This document shows positions 37,947 through 46,300 of a stretch of 64,000 nt of DNA, piece by piece. This stretch comes from Desulfotalea sp. Lineage in GTDB: Bacteria > Desulfobacterota > Desulfobulbia > Desulfobulbales > Desulfocapsaceae. A model generated the notes under the pieces. That model did no database searches. It was not told where the DNA came from and worked only from the letters and a program-made list of their open reading frames with translations. Location: the NCBI GenBank assembly GCA_002733995.1, contig NVXR01000034.1, forward strand, positions 1-64,000, in the 5' to 3' direction. Every line of letters begins with the position of its first letter. The stretch's first letter is position 1. The translations under genes and the position numbers were made by a program.

Positions 37947-37962
37947 AGCATATGTAATGCCA
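37947..37962 (-). promoter_or_regulatory. Sigma-54-type promoter of the transposase-like/ftsH/redox operon
   Basis: On the minus strand the site reads TGGCATTACATATGCT. The invariant GG and GC have the exact -24/-12 spacing and TGGCA is intact; mismatches occur at the next two positions and at the first T of TTGC. The predicted start point is near 37936, giving a leader of about 62 nt to the chosen start. Confidence 0.6.
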
Positions 37963-38096
37963 GGATTTATATTATGAGAAGAGAATGTGTCTGGAGACAG
38001 GTGGATGCCTTTAGTGCTTGATATAAAGCAGGAAAAATAGCGGTGTTAACTAAAAGTTTTAAGCAGAGAGTTGATGTGGAGGCTGTGGTTGAAAGG

Positions 38097-38122
38097 TGTT
38101 GCACTACATAAATGTTGCAACA
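38097..38122 (-). promoter_or_regulatory. Candidate enhancer sites for the NtrC-type activator
   Basis: TGTTGCACTACA (38097-38108) and the perfect palindrome TGTTGCAACA (38113-38122) lie 135-160 bp upstream of the sigma-54-type promoter, the usual range for activator sites. A similar TGTACTACA (32386-32394) lies upstream of the second sigma-54 promoter. Binding is inferred only. Confidence 0.5.
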
Positions 38123-38220
38123 GTTCTGTGGTATGCCGTGCCTTTTTCTGACTGATTTTTGTCAAAGAGAAGAAGAAAACTTTGCAGGAAAGGTTTTTTT
38201 TCGTTTTACTCCAAACGCCC

Positions 38221-38260
38221 CGGGTGGAGCTCGTATTCGCTAGGAAGCTAGAACCACCCG
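38221..38260 (-). terminator. GC-rich hairpin after the NtrC-type gene
   Basis: CGGGTGG (38221-38227) pairs with CCACCCG (38254-38260), with an inner GCTAGGAAGCTAG symmetry. It lies 20 bp past the stop of the activator gene. No U-tract follows on the minus strand, so termination is uncertain. Confidence 0.35.
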
Positions 38261-38279
38261 AATGGTTGAGAGCGCCGGG

Positions 38280-40106
38280 TCAGATCTGAAAACTATGGAG
38301 ATCAATGTGAAGCTCATGGATCTTACGGTATAAGGTTGACCTGTCAATATTGAGAATTCGAGCCGCTTTTGCCTTGTTTCCGCCCGTTTGTTTTAGGGCC
38401 TGTACGATAATTTGTTTTGTCTCTGTGGCTGTTGAGGATGGCGCCTTGTCCCATGAATGTATGGTGCTTGCGGGTATTGCTTCCGAGATGAAAGAGTTGA
38501 GGGTGGTGGAGGGACCATGGACGGAGTTTTCTCCTGTAATTATATCGTCTGACAGTTGGGATGAGGATATAGTGGTACCGGGGCAGAGAACGCAGGCCCG
38601 TTCAATAGTGTGTTCGAGTTGCCTGACATTGCCTGGCCATGAGTAGTTGCGAAGGGCGGTCAAGGCCTGATCTGAAATCCCGGTAATATCTTTTTGCATT
38701 TGCGCGCTGAAGCGCTGGATAAAAAGACTTACCAGAGGAGGAATATCTCCATGCCGGGTATGAAGCGGTGGCAGGGCGATATCGATAATGAGAAGTCTGA
38801 AGTAGAGGTCTTCTCTAAAACAGCCGCTGTGGACCTTTTCTTTGAGATCGGCATTTGTGGCAGCAACTACCCGGACATCCACATGGACCTCCTTGTCCCA
38901 GCCCACGGGGTAATAGGTCTTTTCCTGGAGGAAACGAAGCAGGCGCAGCTGCATGATTTGGGAAATATCCCCTATCTCGTCCAGAAAAAGAGTGCCGCCA
39001 TTTGCCTGGAAAATCCGTCCCTTTCTGTTCTCTGTAGCCCCTGTAAAAGCCCCCTTTTTATGACCAAAGAGTTCACTTTCAAGCAGGTTGTCAGCAATAG
39101 CTGCACAGTCAACCTTGATGAGGGGTTTGTTCTTGCGTTTGCTCTCCTGGTGCAGGGCATCGACGACAAGTTCTTTACCCGTACCACTGGCACCTGTTAT
39201 CAGAACAGAGGTGTCTACCTTGCCTATGTTTCTAATAAGTGTAAAAACTTCCTGCATGGCCGGGCTGATGCCAATCATTTTATGCAACCTGTCGCTGGTC
39301 ACATGCTGTTCTTTCTTTTTATAGGTTATATCGCGTAAAACGAGAACAGCACCTGTTGCCAGCTGTTCCGCTTCTGGTCTGTTTTTGAGAGGCGAGATAC
39401 AGATGCTCAGAAGCTTTCTTTCATTTTTGATGTCGCACTCTAGGCGTTGGTCAGCGACGGCGACCCCTGTGAGTAAAACCTCTGCTGTTATTTTACTCAG
39501 AATGCTCAGGTCTGTTTGTTGAAAATAGTCATGGAGTTTTGTTCCTGGCTCGATTCTTTTTTCTCTTTTAGAAAATAATTTGAAGGCTGTGTGGTTAATT
39601 TCTACAATGGAGAGTTCTTGATCCACGGTAATAATGGTGTCAGAAACACTTTTGAAAATTGTTTCCAGCATGGTGCGGTATTCATCTCTTGTTCTATCGG
39701 CTGCACGTTTTTCCTGCTCTAGTTTATATTGTCGCAGGGCAAGGCGTGCAGTTTTTAAAAGAGTCTCTTTGTCCACCGGCTTGGAGAGGTAGTCGAAGGC
39801 GCCAAGACGGACTGCATCCGATGCGGTTTCAACGTGGGGAAAACCTGTGACGATAACGACAGGACAGATCACACCCATTTCGTTGAATCTTTGCAACAGC
39901 TCAATGCCAGATTTACTTTCCAGCACAATATCACAGATGATGAGGTCAAATCTTTCGGAACTAACGGCGGTAATGGCTTCGTCAAAACTGGCCACCGCCT
40001 GAACTTTTTCGTAACCGGCACGGGAGAGGAAAATACGGAAGGTATTTCTCAGGCTCGCTTCGTCATCGACTATAAGGATTGAGATACCGTTATTGTCTTT
40101 TGTCAT
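38280..40106 (-). CDS. NtrC-family response regulator with PAS domain (sigma-54 activator)
   Basis: A 608-residue activator. Residues 1-125 form a receiver (ILIVDDEASLRNTF; Asp in FDLIICDIVLESKSG; Lys in YLSKPVDKE). A PAS domain follows (~155-275). The AAA+ domain has Walker A LITGASGTGKELVV, the sigma-54 contact loop GAFTGA and DVRVVAATN. The Fis-type helix-turn-helix ends it (NKAKAARILNIDRSTLYRKI). I chose the ATG at 40106 (MTKDNNG) because an upstream in-frame ATG adds an unlikely head. It is the third gene of the sensory cluster and the probable activator of the sigma-54 promoters nearby. Confidence 0.93.
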   Translation of the reverse strand: MTKDNNGISILIVDDEASLRNTFRIFLSRAGYEKVQAVASFDEAITAVSSERFDLIICDIVLESKSGIELLQRFNEMGVICPVVIVTGFPHVETASDAVRLGAFDYLSKPVDKETLLKTARLALRQYKLEQEKRAADRTRDEYRTMLETIFKSVSDTIITVDQELSIVEINHTAFKLFSKREKRIEPGTKLHDYFQQTDLSILSKITAEVLLTGVAVADQRLECDIKNERKLLSICISPLKNRPEAEQLATGAVLVLRDITYKKKEQHVTSDRLHKMIGISPAMQEVFTLIRNIGKVDTSVLITGASGTGKELVVDALHQESKRKNKPLIKVDCAAIADNLLESELFGHKKGAFTGATENRKGRIFQANGGTLFLDEIGDISQIMQLRLLRFLQEKTYYPVGWDKEVHVDVRVVAATNADLKEKVHSGCFREDLYFRLLIIDIALPPLHTRHGDIPPLVSLFIQRFSAQMQKDITGISDQALTALRNYSWPGNVRQLEHTIERACVLCPGTTISSSQLSDDIITGENSVHGPSTTLNSFISEAIPASTIHSWDKAPSSTATETKQIIVQALKQTGGNKAKAARILNIDRSTLYRKIHELHIDLHSFQI

Positions 40107-40218
40107 CCTATGCACCTTCATAGTGATAATGAAATTTACACGCCTCGAATATAAAGCAATCAAGGTCTGTGTCTATCTATTGAACCATTTGCAACGTTAT
40201 TTTATGACTACTGTACCG

Positions 40219-40959
40219 CTAGTTATACGTGTTCATGTCTCGAAAGACGACAACAGCCCCGGTGAGCATGCCCCGGTCCTTTATGGGAGTACTGACATAT
40301 TCTACTGGGAAGCTAGAGCCATTTTTACACCAGAACAGATCCCCTGTTTTATAGTGAACCTTGCCATCCTTATACGCTTGGTAGATGGGGCAGTCTTCTT
40401 CGCGATGTTCGGTCCCATCCGGATGGGTGTGGTGGATTATGCTGTGGTGGGTTAAGCCAAGAAGTTCTTCTTGTTTCCAGCCGAGCATCAGTGACGCTGC
40501 CAGGTTCATAAAGATAACTCTGCCCCTTTTGTCCAACCCGAGAATACCTTCTCCTGCAGAGTTGAGGATCAGTGTCTGTTGTTTTTGCAATTCTCGAATT
40601 TCTTCTTCTGCTTGGATACGTTCTGCTATTTCTCGGTTGAGGGCACCGTTTGCGACCTGGAGATCGTAGATTTTTTCCTGGCTTGTCTGTTGCAACTGTT
40701 CCTGTAGAGTCGAATTCTTTTTCCTTTCTTCTCTGAGCTTATCCTGTACCTCTCTTTTGCTGTGTTGTAAGCGGCCATAGGTGAGCTGCAAGGTGACGAG
40801 GATGATTGTAAAGAGGAGAAGTAGAAGGCACGCGAGGGCAATAGTTTGGCCATGATCAGGGGAGTTTTCACTATTATTGTATAACAAAGGGCTTGCAAAC
40901 AATGCAAAAATGATAAATTCGGCTGCAATCATGAATTGAGGATGTATTTTTGTTATCAT
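40219..40959 (-). CDS. Membrane-bound PAS-domain protein without kinase domain
   Basis: A 246-residue protein with two spans (residues ~5-25 and ~43-65), a coiled coil (~70-130) and a PAS domain (ILNSAGEGILGLDKRGRVIFMN to VVVFRDMN). There is no histidine kinase or output domain, so it may act as a sensory partner. I chose the ATG at 40959, 5 bp after the kinase stop; a start at 41007 would overlap the kinase. Its place between a kinase and an NtrC regulator suggests it modulates that pair. Confidence 0.78.
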   Translation of the reverse strand: MITKIHPQFMIAAEFIIFALFASPLLYNNSENSPDHGQTIALACLLLLLFTIILVTLQLTYGRLQHSKREVQDKLREERKKNSTLQEQLQQTSQEKIYDLQVANGALNREIAERIQAEEEIRELQKQQTLILNSAGEGILGLDKRGRVIFMNLAASLMLGWKQEELLGLTHHSIIHHTHPDGTEHREEDCPIYQAYKDGKVHYKTGDLFWCKNGSSFPVEYVSTPIKDRGMLTGAVVVFRDMNTYN

Positions 40960-40964
40960 GGTGG

Positions 40965-42965
40965 CTATTCGGGGGTAATAGGTAAGTCTATGATGAATGT
41001 TGTCCAATCTCCCGGTTTGCTCTTAACGCGGATTATACCTCCATGATCTCTAATAAGACCGTGGCTGATGCTTAGACCAAGGCCGGTACCCTCACCCTTT
41101 GGTTTAGTGGAAAAAAACGGATCGAATAGGCGGTTTCTGATTTCCGGGACAATACCAATGCCAGTGTCTGTAAAAGTAAGATGGATAAAATCCCCTTCTT
41201 TTTTGTTGAGAAGGCTTGCTTTGATAATAATTTTTTTGCCCTTACATGGTTTTGGGAATTTTTGATTTACGGCATACCTGGCATTGCTGATTATGTTGAG
41301 CATAACCTGTTGCAACTGTTGCTCATTGCATTTGAGCGAAGGGAGTAAGTTGTCGATATAGGTGGTGCAGGTGATGCCATCTTGCTTCAGAAGGTGGCTT
41401 ACCAGCTGGATACTGTTTTCTATGATCCTGGCAATATCAGAACGAGTTGGGATCTCTTCTCGGCGTCTGGCAAAGTCGAGAAGATTGGAGACAATATCCG
41501 CGATACGTTTGCCCTCACTGATGATATTGCGGAGATTATCGTTTGCCTCCCTGTCAGTGGGGTCGTCGATGATGATTTGAGCATAGTTGATGATGCCGTT
41601 GATAGGGTTGTTGATTTCGTGGGCGATTCCAGAGGCCAATTCTCCGATGGCTGCCAGTTGGGCCACGCGAATTGCTTCAGCGCGTACAACCTCTTCTTCT
41701 GTGAGGTTTCTTGCAAGCAAAAGTGTTGCGTTTATTTCGCCATCCTCTTCGATAAGTGGGCTCACTGTGAGCATATAGTTACCGTGAAGGCCGTGGAGTT
41801 CTGTCTCTGAGATCTGGGTCTTGTGATGGCCAATGAGTTGTTCTAGAGGACATTGGCGCAAATCCCCATGGTCACCGTGAAGAATATCGCAGACATTTTT
41901 GCCGATGACCTCATCCCGGCTCTTTTTGGCGGCGGCAAAGGTTGCTGGGTTTGCCTCTATAATTGTGTTGTCGCTTGCAACAAGTAGTGCCGGGTCTTGC
42001 ATGGCGATAAAAATCTTTTCCCAGCGGGCAGTAAACATATTAAGCTGCTGCCCCGCAAAGAGGTTTTCGGTTTCATCAATCCCAAGCATTACCAAACCAA
42101 CCTGACCTGTTTCAATGTCGTGGCGGATAGATCCGTGCCAACTGATGCATCTCTGGGAACCGGACTTGGTCAAAAGAGGAGCCATGAAATTGATGTTGTT
42201 CTGGGTGTTTCTAAGAATTTTTGAAAATGTTTGTTGAAACTGGAGTCGATTGTCCGGGGTGACCATCACATCGACCCAATATTTTTCTCTGATCTCGTCT
42301 TCCTGATAGCCGGTAACTTCTTCAGCTCTTTTATTAAATGAGAGAATGGTGCCGCAGGGCCTAATGGTCACCATCAGGGCCTGAATGGTATCAACAATTT
42401 CTTTGTTAAAGTCTCTCTCATCTTTTAACTTGAGAGTGGTGTCCTGGGAGTAAATGGCAAGGGCGATATCGTCCATCACATGGGAGATAAATTGACACTT
42501 CAATTCACCAAGATTGAAGTCCTCCCGGCAGTGCATGGCAATAAATCCGTACCTGCTGCTCTGGTATGCAATGGGCCAGACAGCGCAATGGGACGGCCAA
42601 AATTCTTGGTTTGCATCGCTTGTCAAACTCAGGTAACAGGGAGACGTAAAATCAGTCAGTTTGCAGCTGTACCGTTCTATTAGAATTGCAGCGAGTTGTT
42701 CTTGCTTGATTTTGTGGTGTGCTGTCGGTGCCGGGGTGGAGGCGAAGGGGATGAGGTGGCAGGTGTTCGCGTCGATGTCGCCAGCCCACACAAAGTGACA
42801 GCCAAGGGCATCAGAGAGTATAGTACAGCAGTGTTGAAAGATTAGAGATCTATCCTGATCTTCCGGGTCCTGAAGGCTTTGTTCCCTGATAGCGGAAAGC
42901 AATCGGTTTCGGTTTTGGAACAAATAGAGCTCTTCAACATCCTTTTTTGAAATAAAATCTGCCAT
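40965..42965 (-). CDS. PAS-domain histidine kinase
   Basis: A 666-residue kinase with no clear membrane span. A GAF-like N-terminal region (~1-190) is followed by two PAS domains (~195-310 and ~320-435), a HisKA domain with phosphoacceptor His in ELASGIAHEINNPI, and an ATPase domain (DTGIGIVPEIRNRLFDPFF, GTGLGLSISHGL). I chose the ATG at 42965 (MADFISKK) because GGAGGG precedes it; the ATG at 42983 would start upstream of that site. First gene of the sensory cluster; it probably phosphorylates the NtrC-type regulator. Confidence 0.92.
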   Translation of the reverse strand: MADFISKKDVEELYLFQNRNRLLSAIREQSLQDPEDQDRSLIFQHCCTILSDALGCHFVWAGDIDANTCHLIPFASTPAPTAHHKIKQEQLAAILIERYSCKLTDFTSPCYLSLTSDANQEFWPSHCAVWPIAYQSSRYGFIAMHCREDFNLGELKCQFISHVMDDIALAIYSQDTTLKLKDERDFNKEIVDTIQALMVTIRPCGTILSFNKRAEEVTGYQEDEIREKYWVDVMVTPDNRLQFQQTFSKILRNTQNNINFMAPLLTKSGSQRCISWHGSIRHDIETGQVGLVMLGIDETENLFAGQQLNMFTARWEKIFIAMQDPALLVASDNTIIEANPATFAAAKKSRDEVIGKNVCDILHGDHGDLRQCPLEQLIGHHKTQISETELHGLHGNYMLTVSPLIEEDGEINATLLLARNLTEEEVVRAEAIRVAQLAAIGELASGIAHEINNPINGIINYAQIIIDDPTDREANDNLRNIISEGKRIADIVSNLLDFARRREEIPTRSDIARIIENSIQLVSHLLKQDGITCTTYIDNLLPSLKCNEQQLQQVMLNIISNARYAVNQKFPKPCKGKKIIIKASLLNKKEGDFIHLTFTDTGIGIVPEIRNRLFDPFFSTKPKGEGTGLGLSISHGLIRDHGGIIRVKSKPGDWTTFIIDLPITPE

Positions 42966-43346
42966 TGTGCATCCCTCCAGCATGTGGAAATAGCACTAGT
43001 TAACAAGAGTTGGGTATGATCTTTTAAATCACGTAAAATCTGACTGAACATTTTGAAATGTTGTAAAAAATGATTTTACGATTTTAAATCGCTCATCTGA
43101 GAACAAGACAATGCTCATGGGAAATACGAACTATACAACTTGCAACCTAACATGATATTGCTTTGAAATAAAGAGTGTAAGGCCTGATGTGAAGGGCTTT
43201 TTATTAGAGTTTTCATATTTTGTCGCCGTTGTATATAGAGATAATTAATTATTCTCATATGGCATATGCACAATTTAGGCAGTAGGTTGTCGCTTTTGTA
43301 GGGGGGAGAGAAAGATTACGTTGTATTCACATAAGGGGATAGAAAT
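42966..43346. other. Divergent intergenic region between the kinase and PPC-domain genes
   Basis: About 380 bp with no supported gene. MITE-like copy C occupies 43044-43118; the remainder is AT-rich and likely carries promoters of the flanking divergent genes. Confidence 0.6.
43044..43118. mobile_element. MITE-like dispersed element, copy C
   Basis: Begins CTGAACATTTTG and ends GACAATGCTCAT, degenerate forms of the inverted ends of copy A. Inside are a perfect CGATTTTAAATCG palindrome and a TGAGAAC segment matching copies A and B. At 75 bp it is shorter than the other two, lacking part of the left interior. Confidence 0.6.
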
Positions 43347-43790
43347 ATGAAATATTCAGAAGCACGTCAGGGAAGGGTCTTTGTTGTCCGCCTTGAAGAC
43401 GGTGAAATAGTCCATGAGGTAATTGAAAAATTTGCTGTGGATCATGAAATTTTCGCGGCATCACTTATAGTTGTGGGTGGTGCTGATGATGGAAGTATAG
43501 TTGTTGTGGGGCCGGAATCAGACAGGGACTTACCTCTTAAAAAAATGAGGCGTGAGTTGAAAAACGTCCATGAAGTGACCGGCACAGGAACATTGTTTTG
43601 TGATTCGGAGGGGACACCTTTGCTACATATGCACATGGCCTGTGGCAGGCAGGGTGAAACTATCACCGGTTGTATTCGTTCTGGTTTTAAGGTGTGGCGC
43701 GTGATGGAGGTGATTATTCACGAGCTCGTTGATACCACGGCCCGTCGAGTTGTAGAGGCGCCACTTGATTTGAAACTACTACATCCTTAG
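43347..43790 (+). CDS. PPC/DUF296-domain protein
   Basis: A 147-residue single-domain protein of the PPC (DUF296) fold. The metal-binding-like HMHMACGRQG segment, preceded by SEGTPLL, and the opening GRVFVVRLEDGEIVHEVIEKF fit the family, whose bacterial members are poorly understood. The glycosyltransferase gene starts 9 bp later on the same strand, so the two are probably cotranscribed. Function unknown; a link to DNA binding is known only for plant AT-hook relatives. Confidence 0.82.
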   Translation: MKYSEARQGRVFVVRLEDGEIVHEVIEKFAVDHEIFAASLIVVGGADDGSIVVVGPESDRDLPLKKMRRELKNVHEVTGTGTLFCDSEGTPLLHMHMACGRQGETITGCIRSGFKVWRVMEVIIHELVDTTARRVVEAPLDLKLLHP

Positions 43791-43798
43791 CGATATTT

Positions 43799-46213
43799 AT
43801 GAATATTAAAAAAGTGGTTCTGGTTTTTTGGCGACTGTGTACAAGCAAGAATTATCGATATCTTAGAAGGCTTAAGATTTTTGATTCCGGTTATTATCTT
43901 AGTACACAGGGGATGATTACCGATGATTTGGATCCGCTTTGGACCTATGTCAAAACCGCTGGGGCGTGTGCAAATCTTCTGGCAACTGGTCCAAGCTCGT
44001 GGAGCCAGCAGGCCGATCCGCATCCATTGTTTGATACGAGTTTCTATCTGTTGAATTATTTTCCAGGCGGCTTGAAGGAAAATCCGTTCAGCCATTATTT
44101 ACGCGTGGGTTGGAAGAAGGGATACAGGCCTGGGCCATTTTTTGATCCAGAGATTTATGCAGAAAGATGTGGCTGGAAGGCCGGCGACGGTGATCCTCTC
44201 AGCCACTACTGCCATGGTGGACAGCAGCAAGGAGAGAGCCCCAGTTTACATTTTGATTTTCAATTTTATTTTGACAAAAATCCTATTCTTGCGGATGTTA
44301 ATCATGAAATAATCAAACATTACAAACTCCATGGTGCAGCAATTGGCAAGAGCCCTCTGCCGCTGTTTGACCCACAGTTTTATAGAGAGCAACTTGGAGC
44401 TGAAGGTGGCCTTGTCTCTGACCCGTTATCCCATTATTTGAGCTTGCCGGAGAATGCAGAATATCTTCCAGGAAGGTTGTTTGATCCTAGGTTCTATATA
44501 AAAGAGTGTGGAGTACAACTTGCTCGAAAAGATGCCCTGATCCACTACGTCACAGAAGGGGTTTTTGCTGGTATCTACTGCCATAAGCGAGTTGCATCGC
44601 TTGTCAGTAAACCTCTGATCTCCATTGTGGTTCCTGTTTATAATCCGGATCCCGCTGTTCTCAGAAACTGTATCCGTTCTGTTCTTTATCAGGCCTACCC
44701 CCATTGGCAACTCTGTTTGGCCGATGATTGTAGCTCGCGGGCGGATGTGCGACCGCTATTAGAGGAGTGGGCTAAAAAAGACCCTCGCATCAGGGTCACA
44801 TATCTCTCAGAAAACGGAGGGATTGCAGCCGCGACCAATAGAGCCTCTCAACTGGCTACAGGCAAATACATAAGTTTTTTGGACAATGATGATGAGCTGA
44901 CTGTTGATTGTCTACTTGAGGTCGTTGAGACAATTAATAGCCAACATGCCGATCTGGTGTACAGCGACGAGGATCTTATTGGCGATGATGGCACTCGCTT
45001 GTCTGTTTTTCGAAAACCTGGATTTAACAGAGGTTTGCTGTTGTCCCATAATTATATAACCCACTTTGTGACGGTGAAAAGGTCTCTCTTTGAAGAGGTG
45101 GGTGGTCTCGATTCTGAGTATGATGGGGCGCAGGATTACGACCTGTTGCTTAAACTGTCAGAGCTGTGTGAATACATTGTCCATATTCCTAAAGTCCTGT
45201 ATCACTGGAGGGCCTCTAAAAGCTCCACCAGTATCAATCACGATCAAAAAAGCTATGCCAATGAAGCTGGTCGGTTGGCTTTAGAGGCGGCTGTTGCACG
45301 TCGTGGACTACCCTATGAGGTGTGCAATACAAAGTTGAATTATTTTTATCATCTTGCCGGAGGTGCTGATGTCGAGGCGCAATATACTGTTCTGATTTGG
45401 GGTGTAGAACTGGAAAAACTTGAGTTGGATTTCATTACGTCTCTTGTGGCCCGAGGTGTGGGGGCAAAGGTTGAGTATGTTCTGATAGCGCGAGAAAAGA
45501 AGCATGCCTCCTTTGCGAAAGTTCTGGCTGATTCGGGGCATGAAAATTGGCAAGTCATACTGCACAGTCAGGATGAAACCAAAGCGCGACAATTACATAG
45601 GTTGATTAGTCGTGCTGGTGGAGAATTTGTTGTTCTGCTCGATGGTGGTATCAAGCGGCTAGAGTTAAACTGGCGGACGGAATTAGCCAGCGTATTTGCC
45701 CAGGAGGATGTTGCAATTGTCTGCGGCAAGATCACCTGTAATGGCCAGGATGGGACCTCATATCTGTTGCCGGATACGGGCAATACAACGGCTGTTTATC
45801 TGCAAGAGTTTCTCTGCTCAAGCACGAGGCATATGGCGGGTTTGCATTGCCCGCAGGATGTGAGCTATGCAGGATGGAATCTTACTATGTTACGGCGGGA
45901 GTCTTATCTCGCTGTAGGAGGCTTTACCTGTGAAGATTTTCCCCAGGTGTTTGCCATGGCCGATCTCTGTCAGCGGCTGGTTGCGTGTGGCAAGAGGATA
46001 GTCTATACACCCCACGCATATGGTGATATTGAGGTCGATTGCGTCTGCAGTAGCGTAGAGGAGTCAGAGGAGATTCAAAGAGAGAGAGGCCGTTTTCAAC
46101 GTTTGTTACGAAAACGTGGAGTTACAATAGATCCATTGTATAACCCGGGGTTATTGGCTGAAAATGATATTGACCTGGACTCTTATGTGCAATGGCAAAA
46201 AGGTGATAAATAG
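43799..46213 (+). CDS. Family-2 glycosyltransferase with N-terminal repeats
   Basis: An 804-residue protein. Residues ~70-260 contain about five copies of a ~45-residue repeat with the pattern FDxxFY...DPLSHYL..G (for example FDPEIYAE, FDFQFYFD, FDPQFYRE, FDPRFYIK). A GT2 glycosyltransferase domain follows at ~275-500: ISIVVPVYNPDPAVLRNCI, then LADDCSS, FLDNDDEL and the DYDLLLKL region. A second, weaker GT-like domain occupies ~530-760. The architecture is common in surface or O-antigen polysaccharide enzymes, but no other sugar genes surround it. It is followed by a bidirectional hairpin. Confidence 0.87.
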   Translation: MNIKKVVLVFWRLCTSKNYRYLRRLKIFDSGYYLSTQGMITDDLDPLWTYVKTAGACANLLATGPSSWSQQADPHPLFDTSFYLLNYFPGGLKENPFSHYLRVGWKKGYRPGPFFDPEIYAERCGWKAGDGDPLSHYCHGGQQQGESPSLHFDFQFYFDKNPILADVNHEIIKHYKLHGAAIGKSPLPLFDPQFYREQLGAEGGLVSDPLSHYLSLPENAEYLPGRLFDPRFYIKECGVQLARKDALIHYVTEGVFAGIYCHKRVASLVSKPLISIVVPVYNPDPAVLRNCIRSVLYQAYPHWQLCLADDCSSRADVRPLLEEWAKKDPRIRVTYLSENGGIAAATNRASQLATGKYISFLDNDDELTVDCLLEVVETINSQHADLVYSDEDLIGDDGTRLSVFRKPGFNRGLLLSHNYITHFVTVKRSLFEEVGGLDSEYDGAQDYDLLLKLSELCEYIVHIPKVLYHWRASKSSTSINHDQKSYANEAGRLALEAAVARRGLPYEVCNTKLNYFYHLAGGADVEAQYTVLIWGVELEKLELDFITSLVARGVGAKVEYVLIAREKKHASFAKVLADSGHENWQVILHSQDETKARQLHRLISRAGGEFVVLLDGGIKRLELNWRTELASVFAQEDVAIVCGKITCNGQDGTSYLLPDTGNTTAVYLQEFLCSSTRHMAGLHCPQDVSYAGWNLTMLRRESYLAVGGFTCEDFPQVFAMADLCQRLVACGKRIVYTPHAYGDIEVDCVCSSVEESEEIQRERGRFQRLLRKRGVTIDPLYNPGLLAENDIDLDSYVQWQKGDK

Positions 46214-46225
46214 GTAACTGTATAG

Positions 46226-46267
46226 GTGAAATTGACGACCAGTGGGTCCATGGTCTGTCAATTTCAC
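46226..46267. terminator. Bidirectional terminator-like hairpin
   Basis: GTGAAATTGAC (46226-46236) pairs with GTCAATTTCAC (46257-46267), extended inwards by GACCA/TGGTC. It lies between convergent genes and could serve both. No strong U-tract is present. Confidence 0.7.
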
Positions 46268-46300
46268 GGGATGTATTCTTTGGGGTAGCCAAACAACAGA

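Larger units (their letters stand above)
37896..38279 (-). other. Regulatory region upstream of the redox operon
   Basis: 384 bp with no supported gene. It holds the sigma-54-type promoter at 37947-37962, the TGTTGCA-type sites at 38097-38122 and a hairpin at 38221-38260. An AT-rich stretch between promoter and sites could accommodate IHF bending. Confidence 0.7.
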
